64,000 nt of DNA from Membranipora membranacea (GCA_914767715.1 OU612071.1:17106948-17170947); one strand, 5' to 3'. Positions 1-12,243 are shown, numbered from the stretch's first letter. A program made the numbers and translations. Notes: a model not told the origin generated them from the letters alone.

Positions 1-689
1 GAATTGGAAACATAGTGATGGGATGGCTGCAATTGTCCCTTAAAAATAATAAGTATACAATTGGTGCACGCCTGAGGTAATGTGCTTAAAAAGTATGCAC
101 TGCTAACTCTGGGGGTGCAAATCCACATGTCTACTATATGGTCAGGTAGATCCAGAGACTATCAGTCTGAGTTAGATTAAAAACATACATAAACTGACAA
201 GTTGGCTGGGCTCCGGTGGTGTATCACCTTGCGGGCTGGGTTGGTCTGGGGAACCCTGAAAGTCCCTCGTCAGCAGCACTGGGCAGCACCCAAGCCCCTG
301 AATCTCTTATAATGTTCTTTTTGCCCAATTCTAGCAAATAATACACGGTGTTTTTACAGTTTGGCATAATTTAGATCTATTGCAATAGAATTGATTACGT
401 CATGAATCACTAATCCAAGCTTGATACACCTCATTAATATTTGAAAGATAAAGAACATAGTATTGGACTGCGTAAGCTAGAAATAACAAAATACTGTACA
501 ATTAATTCAGCGTAAAATAGCCAGAACATCTAGTAAACAGACCAAAACTCAAACAAGTAGTCAATGAGATTTCTAACACTTTTTGTACATAAGTCACTCT
601 GCATACTGCTGAGGTCTAGTTGATTCGTTGTCTGTTAGAATCATTTTGTAACACTTTTAGTATATCGCTGTCAGCAAGTCCAACTATGT

Positions 690-1440
690 GACTGAGTTTA
701 TTAGGAAAGTAGTTGATAACAAAATTATACTTCCAGCTATCCCGGAACAGTTTAAGAGCCTAAGCTAAGCGTGTCTATATTGGTTATTGAAGTGTAATCT
801 CCGCTTATTAACTGTTCTGCCGTGTTTTAGCTTAGGCGCGTGGACTGTGCCGGGATAGCTGGTAATAGCATTTAATTCTCCTCCAGTTTGTTAGGAAAGT
901 AGTTGATAACAAAATTATACTTCCAGCTATCCAGCCTAAACTAAGCGTGTCTATATTGGTTATTGAAGTGTAATCTCCGCATATTAACTGCTCTGCCGTA
1001 GTTAATTATATAAACCTGTTTTTCTGATAATATCCTCATCAATAGAAACTTAAAAGATCGTCATCATCAAAGTTCCTATACATATTTATAGCGTGTACTT
1101 GATATTAAGGGTGTAACTGAATCGTGTCAAAACTAAGAATACGTTCTGATGTTGTAATCAGGATCTATACAGCGGAGTTAAGGCATTTGACTGAATTTCC
1201 GTCCTACATAGAAGCGTTAATACAGAGTTCCATGGATAAAACAGCAATGCTATTTGACAAGACTGAGCATTGGGATATTGATGCATAAAATGCTCAGTTA
1301 CTCGCTCATACTTAGTTGCATTGCGGAAGCAGTGGGCTAAAAACTTGGTCATTGATGTAAAGATGGTTCTCTTTGATTACAAATTTCTCAAGATTTTAGT
1401 GTCATATTTTATCAATACCTATGGGCAACCGATAAACAAA
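690..1440. repeat. Diverged repeat, arm of an ancient inverted pair
   Basis: No gene is seen here. Shared blocks with the reverse complement of about 14240-15180 appear in matching order: 'GTCTATATTGG...GTGTAATCTCC', 'GTAGTTAATTATATAAACCTG', 'GTGTCAAAACTAAGAAT', 'TATACAGCGGAG', 'GCAATGCTATTTGACAAGAC', 'CATTGATGTAAAG' and 'TTTCTCAAGATTT'. Identity between blocks is low. The pair is much older than the tandem units. Unit 2 and 3 counterparts start near 16810 and 43560. Confidence 0.65.
733..862. repeat. 130-bp hairpin MITE-like element (unit 1)
   Basis: The 13-bp arms CCAGCTATCCCGG (733-745) and CCGGGATAGCTGG (850-862) are perfect inverted repeats. Inner arms CCTAAGCTAA and TTAGCTTAGG also pair. 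A partial second copy of the left half follows at about 891-1000 with the same flank 'TTAGGAAAGTAGTTGATAAC'. No coding capacity. Confidence 0.7.
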
Positions 1441-1837
1441 ATAGAGCAAAATCTTTTTGATTACAATAAATATTAATATATTTAAAAAGCTTTAGTATTT
1501 ATTAGTATGATGAACAAATATTTTACAGTAAAAGTTAGTAATCTTAGTATCAGAGCAGCAACCGCCTTTCTACCAATTCCTTCACAAATATAGACTTATC
1601 GTGTCAAGTTGCTTGGGCTGGGCATGTAGACCAGAGGTGTGCGGCGGTCCATTTTTTAGTATGGAGTGAGCAGGCCTACACTATAGCACTAATGAGAAAG
1701 AAGTAAATTGGCCAAAACAATAATCTCACCGTTTTGTGACCTCCCATCCAAACTCTGAACCATCCCATTCCGCTTTCTAGCTTCTCAGCTTACCCAAATA
1801 TATCAGCTATCCAATTTTTTCGTTTTCTTTCACACAG

Positions 1838-4346
1838 GTACAAGAAGTGAAGACAGGCCAGGCTAAGGACCAGAGCAGAATGGAGTCTGTGATGACAGAG
1901 ACTAAGAGGTTGCAGACAATGATGAATGACATGAGAGGTCAAATCTCTGACCTTGAGGGAAGAAACACCCTCCTAGAGAAACAATACAATGATCTTCTCA
2001 GGCAGCATGAAGAGGTTAGCACTCTTTGAATCACAGTCAAATATTGGTGCTACTGAACATCTGCGTTCTCAGACTTGTTAGCTGAACTTGAGAAACTCCC
2101 ATGACTTTTTCTTTAGACATAGAGCCGATGAGAGGAAGTTCTTATATTTGTAGGGGCACTTACAAATATACATGTTTAAGTAGGGATGCTGCTGATAGCT
2201 TCAACTGTTATGGAAAAGAAATCGGACGGATATTTTTATTTCTCTCATATTTGGACAAACAAAAAGTGTGCTAAAGTTTTGTTTTCTGTGTTGATTATTT
2301 AAATGTAATTTTTGTAGGATATGAGAATGTGGGATGAGGAGAAGGGTAAATACGAGTCTGAGATTGAGAGGCTGACAGCAGAGCTGGAGAGAATGCTCAG
2401 AGAGATGGAAGTAGTAATGGACTCCAAACTCTCACTCGAGCTCGAGATCGCCGCCTACAGGAAACTACTGGAGGTTGAGGAGAACAGGTATGGTTTGATG
2501 TCCTAATTCTGCAATGCTTAAAAGTACCTATAATGCGTCTTTGGTTTTTTCAGGAGACAATTTTCAGGAGGGTATGATCTGCTTCATTTACAGCCTTAAC
2601 TATCGACGAAGATTATGGGTATATAACAATCAATATGAATGTGAGAATATGACCAATGTACCCTTGCAAAAAGAGAAGACAACAAATAGACGCGTGTCTT
2701 TTAAAAAAATTCCCTTTTTGATAATAATGACAATCCTAAAAGTTAATATTGCTTATCTATTCTTTTTTCAGGATGAATATGAGAGATCAGATGGGCACAG
2801 AGACGATCACAGAGACTATGACCACACAGCAGAGCAGCAGCTCATCATCTCATGGTGGTATGATGGGAGGCAGCAGCAGCAGCAGTAGTGGTATGATTGG
2901 AGGAGGAAGTGGTATGGGAGGCAACTCCTCAAGTAAGTAGTGGCGGGGAAATAGTTTCCTATTTCTGTAAAATTGTGAGAGACAAGACCTGTGAAGTGTG
3001 CATCAAATTGCAGTTGTCTGTATAGGCATGAGAGGCGACTCCTAAAGAGAGTTGAAATAACGATATAGTTGTGTCTGTTTGAGCAGGTTTGAGATGGCCG
3101 ACTTCTCGTAGATGTGCGAAGGGGAATTTTACTCTCCGCTAATCAAGTATTGATAAATATAGTACGATGCGCATGTATAATTCCGAACCCAGCAGCGCAC
3201 CTTTCGTATTTCACCATCATTAACATCAATTAGGCAAGCAAGTTCTCGTAGTTGTCTCGTTTATTTTCCTCAATATAACACATATTCAATTTTTTTCCTG
3301 CAGGCTCTATCTCCACAGGATCGATGTCACAGAAGACCACATTCCAGAGATCAGCTAAAGGCCCACTAGCTATCAGCCAGTGTGATCCTAACGGACTCTG
3401 GGTCGAGGTGGAGAACACTGGACGCAAAGATGAGAATATCGGTGGATGGAAAATCTCAAGAAAGGTAAATTCTAATTAGAGTCAATCCTACACCTGGCAA
3501 AACAGGTTGCACTAGAAAACAGCTCAAAATACAAGCTACACACAGCTTATTCTGACAAACACCTCAGATAGGACAGATGGAAGCAAACGAGTGCTAGCTG
3601 CCTATCTGTTATTTTATTATTTTTTTACACCTTTTTTATTTTTAATCATCTATTATTTACCTTCAAACTTTCATGGCTTATTTTTCATCTTACAGGTCGA
3701 TAACAAAGTAATGCCATACTTTGAGTTTCCCGAGGGACTGACTCTGGGTAACTCCCGAGACTCTCGCAGTGTGAAGATTTACGCTCAGGGTAAGGGACCT
3801 GCTGGAGCTCTCGAGTATAGCATGGAGAACTGGGGTAACGGAAGTCAAGTCACCACCAGCCTCATCAACCCCGCTGGAGAGGTGAGTTACTTTGCAGAAT
3901 GAAAACTTTCAACTGAAATTAAATTTGGTTACCTGGTCAAGAAATATAGAATTCACAGGAGGCAACATTATTAACCAATTTTGATGTCTCCAACACCCTC
4001 GCCCAAACTATCGTTGAGCTTTTTGCCCAAATGATAGATGAGGGAGAGATTTGAAGGTTGACATTTGAAACTACAAACTTAACACTCATGTATTTGGGGC
4101 GTGCTGGCAGACTTTTGATAAGGTGTTAGTTTGTACTTGTGAGTTCAGTGCATCGTCTTAATTCACCCTTAAAATCATGGCGGCACTTAATACCCCAAAA
4201 ATGGTTATCTCCTTTATATTCGTTGATATGAGCTCACTAATAACCCTCATATGTCCGTAAACACAAACTATTGAATAACTCAATATTATTCTCCGTAATT
4301 GCAGGACAAAGCCACACACGTACAGAAGACAAGCTATGCACAGTAA
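1838..4346 (+). CDS. Cytoplasmic intermediate filament protein, 5'-truncated copy (3' half intact)
   Basis: Six exons with consensus sites and compatible phases: 1838-2014, 2318-2487, 2772-2932, 3304-3464, 3696-3881, 4305-4346 (stop TAA). They encode the end of coil 1B and coil 2, the rod-termination motif (DSKLSLELEIAAYRKLLE, then VEENR), a Gly/Ser/Met-rich linker with serine runs, and a complete lamin-tail (LTD) domain. The tail ends HVQKTSYAQ with no CaaX box, so the protein is cytoplasmic rather than a farnesylated lamin. Rod and LTD are known family features; splice sites and frame are seen directly. Exons for the head, coil 1A and most of coil 1B are absent because unit 1 is deleted just upstream (junction about 1656-1666). 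The donor of the first exon is GTTAGC, weaker than GTAAGC in unit 2. Expression from this copy would need new upstream exons outside the window. Confidence 0.85.
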
Positions 4347-6690
4347 AGAGAAAGATCAAACTCTTCCTAATATTCAAGAGAGGATAACTCGGATTAGTTA
4401 GACTGATCACCTTATTCTCTCGGTTAGCTTTCGGCTACAACTGCCATAATTATATGTATCCCATAATGCAATATCTGAAATTTCCAGTGCGTTCAGGCCA
4501 GTAAAAAAATATAAATTAAGCTGATCTCTCTGGAAATTTCAGATTTGTTGTACTGTGTGCAGATTTGATTTTGTCTAATTGAAGAGGCCTAGCCCCTGTA
4601 TGAAGTGTTATTATTTCGAATTGCCTAGTGGTGATGTTGTCCCCTTTTTTCGTAGTGTTTTGATGAATCATGCTTAGAAAGACTTGATGAATCTCTATTT
4701 TGGTGTTGAATCTGTAATCAATGAATGCTAGTGAATGAAGAAAAAAACTCTTCTTTCAAACTATAAATATTATTTGTGTTGAACTAGACTAGCGCTTATA
4801 AAAGGCTAACTGCATTTATGAATATAATATATGTTTGATGGTAATATTTGGTGGCGTTTTTCTAAGTCATGTCGCGTCAATCTCCCTTTCGTAGTTTTAG
4901 TTTTAATCTGAGTGCTTTATCAATCATGTCCCTGTTCTTTATCCCATGTCCTGTCTCGTTTCCAATGATTATTTTGTTGTTTTAAATAGAATTATGATAG
5001 AATGATGATTATGACTACATTATTTTGCAAATTATCGTATACCAATATCCATATTTATGCATATTTCTCAATAATTAATGATCTATTTATAATAAAAAAA
5101 ATTATATGACATATATGATCAAGCTTATTGTGATATCTTGTAGGTTTTGGTGAGAGTTTGTTGGTGTTTTTTGGAGGGGGAGGGGATACAACCTCCCAAA
5201 TACAAAGCTTGTCAAGTTAGTCTAAACTGGCCTGTAGATGACATTGTTTACTCAGGGAGAGATACAACGTATAGTAGTACACATTTCACTCACAACACCC
5301 TGATCAACCATGACGCAACCACTGTTTTGATGCCGTCTCTAGAACTACCTCCTGGCTTTCAAGCTAATGTTTGCAGGCATTGATTTTGCAACCTGTAAAG
5401 ATTAAAATACTGTAAACTGTGCGCAAGCCCCATTCAACCTTCTACTTGAGTAGTTTGCTAGTCATCTCTTCACCCCTCAGTTCAATCATGATATGAGGAA
5501 ATACTTAGCTGGCCAAATCTACATAACAAGGTTAGCGTGTTAGACCACTTACAAGCTATGAGATTACTTTGCTTTTGTCTTCACACTATGCTGTTGCCAA
5601 ATCCATGCAGATGCGCTCTCTGCCTATTGTACTATGCTTTTTGTGGCTTGCTTGAATTTTATACCTGACAGCCCAACTCTAGTCAGAAATTGGTAGGTGA
5701 CCTAGCCAAGATTCCATGGCAGCCAACTTACACTGCGAGAAGTTCGTAATTCCAACCTTTGTCTTGGCATTGTGTCAACAGATCGTCATATCTTGTCATA
5801 TGACTGACCACTCGGTGTACCTCTAGTTCTCAGTTCGATGGCAGTGTTCCAAGTGTGCCCGGGATGGAGGCTGATCATAAGCTGCACCAAGGAGACAACT
5901 CCTTGGCTGCACCAACCAAAAAGCTGGCCAGTTGATGACATTGTTCATTACACATAGTTAAAGGGCTGAATAAATTTAGGTTAGATGAGATATACTAGTG
6001 TTTGTTAATGATGTTTGTGTTGCAACAAATTTACTTTTATCAACATTATGATTGATCAGTTTTAGAAACAGAATAATTTGATTAATTTGGCGCCTTCTAC
6101 CAATGCGTTTGGAATTGTTAACTAATATTGAAATTTAATGCTGCTGACTCAGTTTCTTTTTTCAGTATCTTTGGTGAAGCTAATACATTGCTAACATGAT
6201 TGTTAAATTGTTTTATGCTCTCGTTTCAGGCATTTCAAAGATTGCAACTTATCACTAATTGATTGAATTGTTTATATCATACTGAAGACCAAAAGAGATG
6301 TTGCGAAATTCGGTAAAGTACTGGCCTTAAAACTTGACATGTAAAAAATATAGAAAGTCAAAATTCTGTAACACAATTTGATACATTATATCTATACTTT
6401 CTATCCCAACGCCCCTAATATCTTTGATAGTTCAGAATCCTCCTGTTCTTAAAGTTGTAAAAGGCTTACTATAGTGTTCAACATATCGAACCTGCAATTC
6501 CAGTCCAAGAATGCTTCATTAAAAGAGGTTGATTAAAATCAGATGTCTTGTCACTTGACGCCATACCCAAGCATAGGCTGACGAAATTATTTGGCTTAGT
6601 TGCGAGGCTGCAATATCTGCGCCAGGTTGCTTTCTGTTTTCAGGCAGTTTGGAGCACATCTGGAGGCCAACCAAACCCCAGCAGGCGATG
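4347..6690 (+). other. Filament gene 3' UTR and non-coding DNA
   Basis: After the filament stop the sequence is AT-rich with no credible gene. Possible polyadenylation signals occur in the AATAAAAAAA run near 5088-5100. A short inverted repeat TCTGAAATTTCCAG / CTGGAAATTTCAGA lies at about 4472-4545. The counterpart in unit 2 is 32123-34332. Short open frames here (such as 5147-5383) are not preserved in unit 2. Confidence 0.5.
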
Positions 6691-6765
6691 GACAACAGTG
6701 GGATTTGAACCCATGACCGTCAGCATTTGAAAAGGTACCGCGCTCTAACCAACTGAGCCATCTCC
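6691..6765 (-). repeat. tRNA-derived SINE-like sequence (unit 1)
   Basis: Read on the minus strand, it has an A-box-like TGGCTCAGTTGG and a near-consensus B box GGTTCAAATCC at tRNA-like spacing. The acceptor stem pairs poorly and the anticodon arm is irregular, so this is a tRNA-derived retroposon head or tRNA pseudogene rather than a working tRNA. Confidence 0.6.
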
Positions 6766-8128
6766 TACTGGCAGAACATGTCGGCTAAATTATATCGACC
6801 TGAACCGAGCCACTCTTCAATTTTTGATACAAAGGCTATGATACACTGATGGTGTTTGGGTAGATCAAGAAATTGTTAGACAAAATACTTAGCTACTATC
6901 ATAGTCACAAGTGGAGATTGCCATATAATATATGTAATAGCATACTGATATGTAGTCAAAGATTATACTCAGGAGGAAAATTGGTAATCAGTACCAAAAC
7001 CAAACAAAAACATGGATGGCTACACAAGAAATTAGCCAAGAAGAATAGTATTTTGTACTTGATAGATTAAATGTGTTTCCCCATGACAGCTGAATAAGAT
7101 GACTCATATGAAAAGATTAACTCAATTGTTTCTTACCGTATTGACCAAATATTTTTATTGATCGATCGCATTTGGACTAGAAAATGATTTTTTTCTGGTA
7201 GCTTGTAAAAATTTAGAAGTAACACACATCTTAGTTTAGTGTTCATATTGCTTACGATAGGTTAAAAAAACAAGCATGGATTTCATCCAACCCCATACAG
7301 GCCAGGCACCATACAGTAAAACAGATCTGATGTTAGAGTTGTAAAATGTTTCAAGGCCATGACAGCTTCAAAGGCATAGAGTTTTAATGCCACTTTGCGA
7401 TGACACTCTCTAATGCTAAACAAATTATGTAAGGATAAGATGAACTATAACAGGCTTGTAAGAATGTAATAGACATGTTTCAGGCCATAAAGATCATCGC
7501 ATTCCAATTTGTTACTCACACAACAACGGTCACAGCTTTTGCCTTTCTCAACAACAATAAAGTGCGCTGTAAAGATTTGAGCAGTGGTGTTTGTCCATGA
7601 AGGACAACTTCTGCGCAATGGTCCATGGTCGAAGAATAAACTGCATGTTCCAATATGAAACAAGCTCTGCATTGACAAGATGAGACCGGTTTATTCTGAC
7701 TTGTGCATTCTTGCAGTTACAATATATTGCTAATTTAGAGCAGGCTTGTGCATTTTCCCTTGTACATTTGTTAATGTTTACCACAGCTGCAACGACGATA
7801 AAATATAAAGCTTTCGTCTCTCCTACATGCTGGCTATCCTTAACTAAATCAATTGATGGTTGGTAAAACTGGGCAAGTCTAACGAGTTGCTTGGTCTTGT
7901 CAGACAATTTATTCAGTAATCAACTTTAAAACATGAATTATATTGAACTTTTGCGGTGCCAATTCCTCTCCATTCAGTATCCTTCTCTATAAACAAAACA
8001 ACAATACAGCTGTTAAAGATCAAACAGGTAACATTATGTTGTCTGCACATGATATGTAACTCAAATCTATATAGTTCTGATTATCTGACCTTACTTATTT
8101 ATAATCTTATTGAACAAGAACCAATTAT
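6766..8128. other. Inter-gene region with a 119-codon minus-strand open frame
   Basis: No recognised gene. A minus-strand frame at 7548-7907 (119 codons, Cys-containing) recurs at 35262-35609 with 115 codons. Its tail differs between units because of an indel, and no family resemblance is seen. It lies downstream of the repeat-protein gene on the same strand and could be 3' UTR or chance. Unit 2 carries the palindromic insertion 35095-35222 in this interval. Confidence 0.35.
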
Positions 8129-11100
8129 TTACCTTGTTTGATGAGTCTTTTTTCCATCGTGCTTATCTGCTGCTCTTTGCCCTCCATTTCGTCTTTCACC
8201 CATATTACCGTCATGCTTAGCGGCTGGTCTTGGCTCATCTGTGCTTCTTTTGGTTCTTCTCTCCAAATCACCATCATGCTTAGCTCCTGCAGTTTTCTTG
8301 TTGCCATGAGTCTTTTTTCCATCGCGCTTAGCTCCTGCTCTTAGCCCTCCATTTCGTCTTTCACCCATATTACCGTCATGCTTAGCGGCTTGTCTTGGCC
8401 CATCTGTGCTTCTTTTGGTTCTTCTCTCCATATCACCATCATGCTTAGCTCCTGCAGTTTTCTTGTTCCCATAAGTCTTTTCTCCACCTTGCTTAGCTCC
8501 TGCTCTTTGCCCTCCGTTTCGTCTTTCACCCATATTACCGTCATGCTTAGCTGCTTGTCTTGGCTCATCTGTGCTTCTTTTGGCTCTTTTCTCCATATCA
8601 CCATCATGCTTAGCTCCTGCAGTTTTCTTGTTCCCATAAGTCTTTTCTCCACCTTGCTTAGCTCCTGCTCTTTGCCCTCCGTTTCGTCTTTCACCCATAT
8701 TACCGTCATGCTTAGCTGCTTGTCTTGGCTCATCTGTGCTTCTTTTGGTTCTTCTCTCCATATCACCATCATGCTTAGCTCCTGCAGTTTTCTTGTTGCC
8801 GTGAGTCTTTTTTCCATCGCGCTTAGCTCCTGCTCTTAGCCCTCCATTTCGTCTTTCACCCATATTACCGTCATGCTTAGCGGCTGGTCTTGGCTCATCT
8901 GTGCTTCTTTTGGTTCTTCTCTCCATATCACCATCATGCTTAGCTCCTGCAGTTTTCTTGTTGCCGTGAGTCTTTTTTCCATCGCGCTTAGCTCCTGCTC
9001 TTAGCCCTCCATTTCGTCTTTCACCCATATTACCGTCATGCTTAGCGGCTGGTCTTGACTCATCTGTGCTTCTTTTGGTTCTTCTCTCCATATCACCATC
9101 ATGCTTAGCTCCTGCAGTTTTCTTGTTGCCGTGAGTCTTTTTTCCATCGCGCTTAGCTCCTGCTCTTAGCCCTCCATTTCGTCTTTCACCCATATTACCG
9201 TCATGCTTAGCGGCTGGTCTTGGCTCATCTGTGCTTCTTTTGGTTCTTCTCTCCATATCACCATCATGCTTAGCTCCTGCAGTTTTCTTGTTGCCGTGAG
9301 TCTTTTTTCCATCGCGCTTAGCTCCTGCTCTTAGCCCTCCATTTCGTCTTTCACCCATATTACCGTCATGCTTAGCGGCTGGTCTTGGCTCATCTGTGCT
9401 TCTTTTGGTTCTTCTCTCCATATCACCATCATGCTTAGCTCCTGCAGTTTTCTTGTTGCCGTGAGTCTTTTTTCCATCGCGCTTAGCTCCTGCTCTTAGC
9501 CCTCCATTTCGTCTTTCACCCATATTACCGTCATGCTTAGCGGCTGGTCTTGGCTCATCTGTGCTTCTTTTGGTTCTTCTCTCCATATCACCATCATGCT
9601 TAGCTCCTGCAGTTTTCTTGTTCCCATAAGTCTTTTCTCCACCTTGCTTAGCTCCTGCTCTTTGCCCTCCGTTTCGTCTTTCACCCATATTACCGTCATG
9701 CTTAGCTGCTTGTCTTGGCTCATCTGTGCTTCTTTTGGTTCTTTTCTCCATATCACCATCATGCTTAGCTCCTGCAGTTTTCTTGTTGCCATGAGTCTTT
9801 TTTCCATCGCGCTTAGCTTCTGCTCTTAGCCCTCCATTTCGTCTTTCACCCATATTACCGTCATGCTTAGCGGCTGGTCTTGGCTCATCTGTGCTTCTTT
9901 TGGTTCTTCTCTCCATATCACCATCATGCTTAGCTCCTGCAGTTTTCTTGTTGCCGTGAGTCTTTTTTCCATCGCGCTTAGCTCCTGCTCTTAGCCCTCC
10001 ATTTCGTCTTTCACCCATATTACCGTCATGCTTGGCGGCTGGTCTTTGCTCATATGTGCTTCTTTTGGTTCTTCTCTCCATATCACCATCATGCTTAGCT
10101 CCTGCAGTTTTCTTGTTGCCATGACTCTTTTTTCCATCGGGCTTAGCTCCTGCTCTTAGCCCTCCGTTTCGTCTATCACCCATATTACCGTCATGCTTAG
10201 CGGCTGGTCTTGGCTCTTCTGTGCTTCTTTTGGTTCTTCTCTCCATATCACCATCATGCTTAGCTCCTGCAGTTTTCTTGTTGCCGTGAGTCTTTTTTCC
10301 ATCGCGCTTAGCTCCTGCTCTTAGCCCTCCGTTTCGTCTTTCACCCATATTACCGTCATGCTTAGCGGCTGGTCTTGGCTCATATGTGCTTCTTTTGGCT
10401 CTTTTCTCCATATCACCATCATGCTTAGCTCCTGCAGTTTTCTTGTTGCCGTGAGTCTTTTTTCCATCGCGCTTAGCTCCTGCTCTCAGCCCTCTGTTTC
10501 GGCTTTCACCCATATTACCGTCATGCTTAGCTGCTTGTCTTGGCTCTTCTGTCCTCTTCGTTGCTGGTCCTCTGCTACCCGTTGTCACCTCTCTACCATT
10601 GTCCTTTTCGCCATTGGTTTGTTTCCTTCCAAGAACGGCACCTAAAACAAAAAACATAGCGCCACATGCAAGTACTTTGTATAATAAAACTTCTGATCAT
10701 ACAGTGTAAGTCACTTAATTCAGACTCCAGGGGACCCAAGAAACTGTTTCAAATTATGAATCAATCTAATTACAAAAATGCTACCTCACAGGAATTTTCA
10801 ACGAATGTGCTTCATACTTCAGGGATCTGACACACAGACTTTCTTTCAACGTTAGGAAACATTTTTTTTTGTTGTGTTGTGCTTTGCAAGTGGTAATGGA
10901 AATAATACACTGATGACTGAGTGAAAAGTAGTAATAGTAGCAGAAAAGCAGGGTTGAACGCTTTATTTAAGAGTGGTAAATACAGATCATAATCAACCCC
11001 TTTGAATAATATGCCCTCTGAATATGGAGTTCCGGTTCTTCCTTGGTAAGAGAAGACAACTTCAAAACTACAGTTACAATCTTGAATGAGCAGGGAGTAA

Positions 11101-11335
11101 AACCGTTGGCTGAGTTGAGACCACACTCATTTGGCTGAATAAACAGGAATTTTATATTAACAGGGTTCAAATTAACAAGCTTACACCGTACCAATTGACC
11201 TAGTACTCTAAGGAACCCTTCTCAACATAATATGATGCAAACAATGTATGCATCAACTGAGAGACCAACCAAGCTATAGTACTTACTTGCACCGATGATT
11301 GTGAAAAGAAGTGATATGAGAATCAACTTATTCAT
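8129..11335 (-). CDS. Secreted 55-residue tandem-repeat protein, 15 repeats (proprotein-like)
   Basis: Two coding exons on the minus strand: 11335-11287 (49 nt) and 10641-8129, joined across GTAAGT...TTTTAG in phase, giving 853 residues. Exon 1 encodes the signal peptide MNKLILISLLFTIIGAS. Exon 2 starts AVLGRKQTNG and then holds 15 copies of a 55-residue (165-bp) unit. Each unit has three AKxDG sub-blocks and regularly spaced basic sites: RRTKR (furin-type), GERR, GKK and NKK. The protein is hydrophilic and basic and has essentially no Cys. The 3' end reads HQTR then TAA. I do not recognise the family. The layout fits a precursor cut into many copies of short peptides, one possibly amidated at Gly-Lys-Lys; a structural or matrix secreted protein is the alternative. 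The start is fixed by the acceptor directly before the ATG (TTTTAG-G-ATG) and a conserved TATA promoter upstream. Confidence 0.8.
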
Positions 11336-11537
11336 CCTAAAACAGAAAACATATTTGCAATTATGAATTGCAGGACAAGAAAGATAATGACATGGCAAGA
11401 GGAATAAACATTGCCTTAGTAAAATATTGAGAGCCCCCTCAATACAGCGCCTGATTCTTTTTTTCTAGCTGAGGAACTTTGTCTTTTGTGCAGGTCTGTA
11501 TAAGTTTTTTATATGTATATGTATATACATTACTTAC

Positions 11538-11617
11538 ATGTATATCTTCAAAGAAGCTGTGTTCTGTGTCGCTGACTGAAGTGTGTGACCTCTGCAGTTT
11601 TTCCCCCAGCTTTTATA
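11538..11617 (-). promoter_or_regulatory. TATA promoter and 5' leader exon of the repeat-protein gene (unit 1)
   Basis: On the minus strand TATAAAA (11617-11611) is followed about 30-40 nt later by an initiator-like region (TCACACACTTCAGTC). The leader then runs ACACAGCTTCTTTG and ends at a GTAAGT donor (first exon base 11538), giving a 5' UTR intron that splices to the exon carrying the ATG at 11335. The same TATA-spacer-leader block recurs in front of the plus-strand relative at 25491. Confidence 0.65.
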
Positions 11618-11871
11618 CCGTAGCGTAAACGCAGATTTTTATGGTAATGCAGCTTTTTACGGTTGAAATAAGATATTTTGAGAATGATGACCAAGCTAAT
11701 AGAATGGAAATATCGTCAATGATTCGCATCATAGACTGGCCATTTATAGGATACAGGATATAAAAGATATACAGTTATTTTAAGTACTGTAATGTTTGTA
11801 GGAAGTGTTTTGGAACTGATTTATGAGGATAGTAACAAATAATTGTTGTTGCCTCTTGTCAGGGAATATTA

Positions 11872-12243
11872 CCGTAATCCCTCACCTATAGATCCAGACT
11901 TATAAGTGAAGGCGGCTAGAAGAGAGTAGCATATAGACGCTACTATCATTTGAAGCATTTTTATATTTAGATTGGACCAAAACCCAACACAGTCACCAAT
12001 GCTGAATGGCTCAGTGGTAGAGCGTACGACTGGTAAACATGGAGTTGTGAGTTTGAAACCCACTGAGGGCAGTTTTTTCCCCAAAACTACTTAGTTCATT
12101 TGTAGTGAGTGTAGTGTAGTGAGTGTCTTATAGCTGTGGGGTGTCTTATAGCTGTGGGGTGTCTTATAACTGGAGCATTTTTATTTTTTCTGAGGGGGGT
12201 GATTCACTTATAAGTCCGGTGACTTATAGGTGAGGGATTACGG
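11872..12243. mobile_element. TA-flanked 372-bp MITE (unit 1)
   Basis: Terminal inverted repeats begin CCGTAATCCCTCACCTATA on the left and mirror it on the right; a second paired stretch is CACTTATAAGTC. The element is bounded by TA dinucleotides (11870-11871 and 12244-12245), as expected for Tc1/mariner-type target duplication. Inside are a tRNA-like module (12001-12072) and three tandem 'GTCTTATAGCTGTGG'-type 21-bp repeats. No coding capacity. Confidence 0.75.
12001..12072 (+). repeat. tRNA-like module inside the MITE (unit 1)
   Basis: The D-arm-like GGCTCAGTGGTAGAGC and B-box-like AGTTTGAAACC are at tRNA spacing, and the T stem GTGAG/CCCAC is partly paired. Degenerate, so read as a tRNA-derived relic captured inside the MITE. 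Confidence 0.5.

Noticed and set aside
1158-1352. 64-codon minus-strand frame present in all three units
   Set aside because: Conservation is explained by recent duplication; no promoter, family or splice context. The plus strand here belongs to a decayed dispersed repeat.
6691-6765. Functional tRNA gene
   Set aside because: Internal boxes are present but acceptor and anticodon stems do not pair properly; read as tRNA-derived repeat.
8138-10645. Plus-strand open frames (90-150 codons, Leu/Ser/Cys-rich) running through the repeat array
   Set aside because: They are the antisense of the 165-bp repeats and end at the same point in each unit; the minus strand has one continuous frame with signal peptide and promoter.
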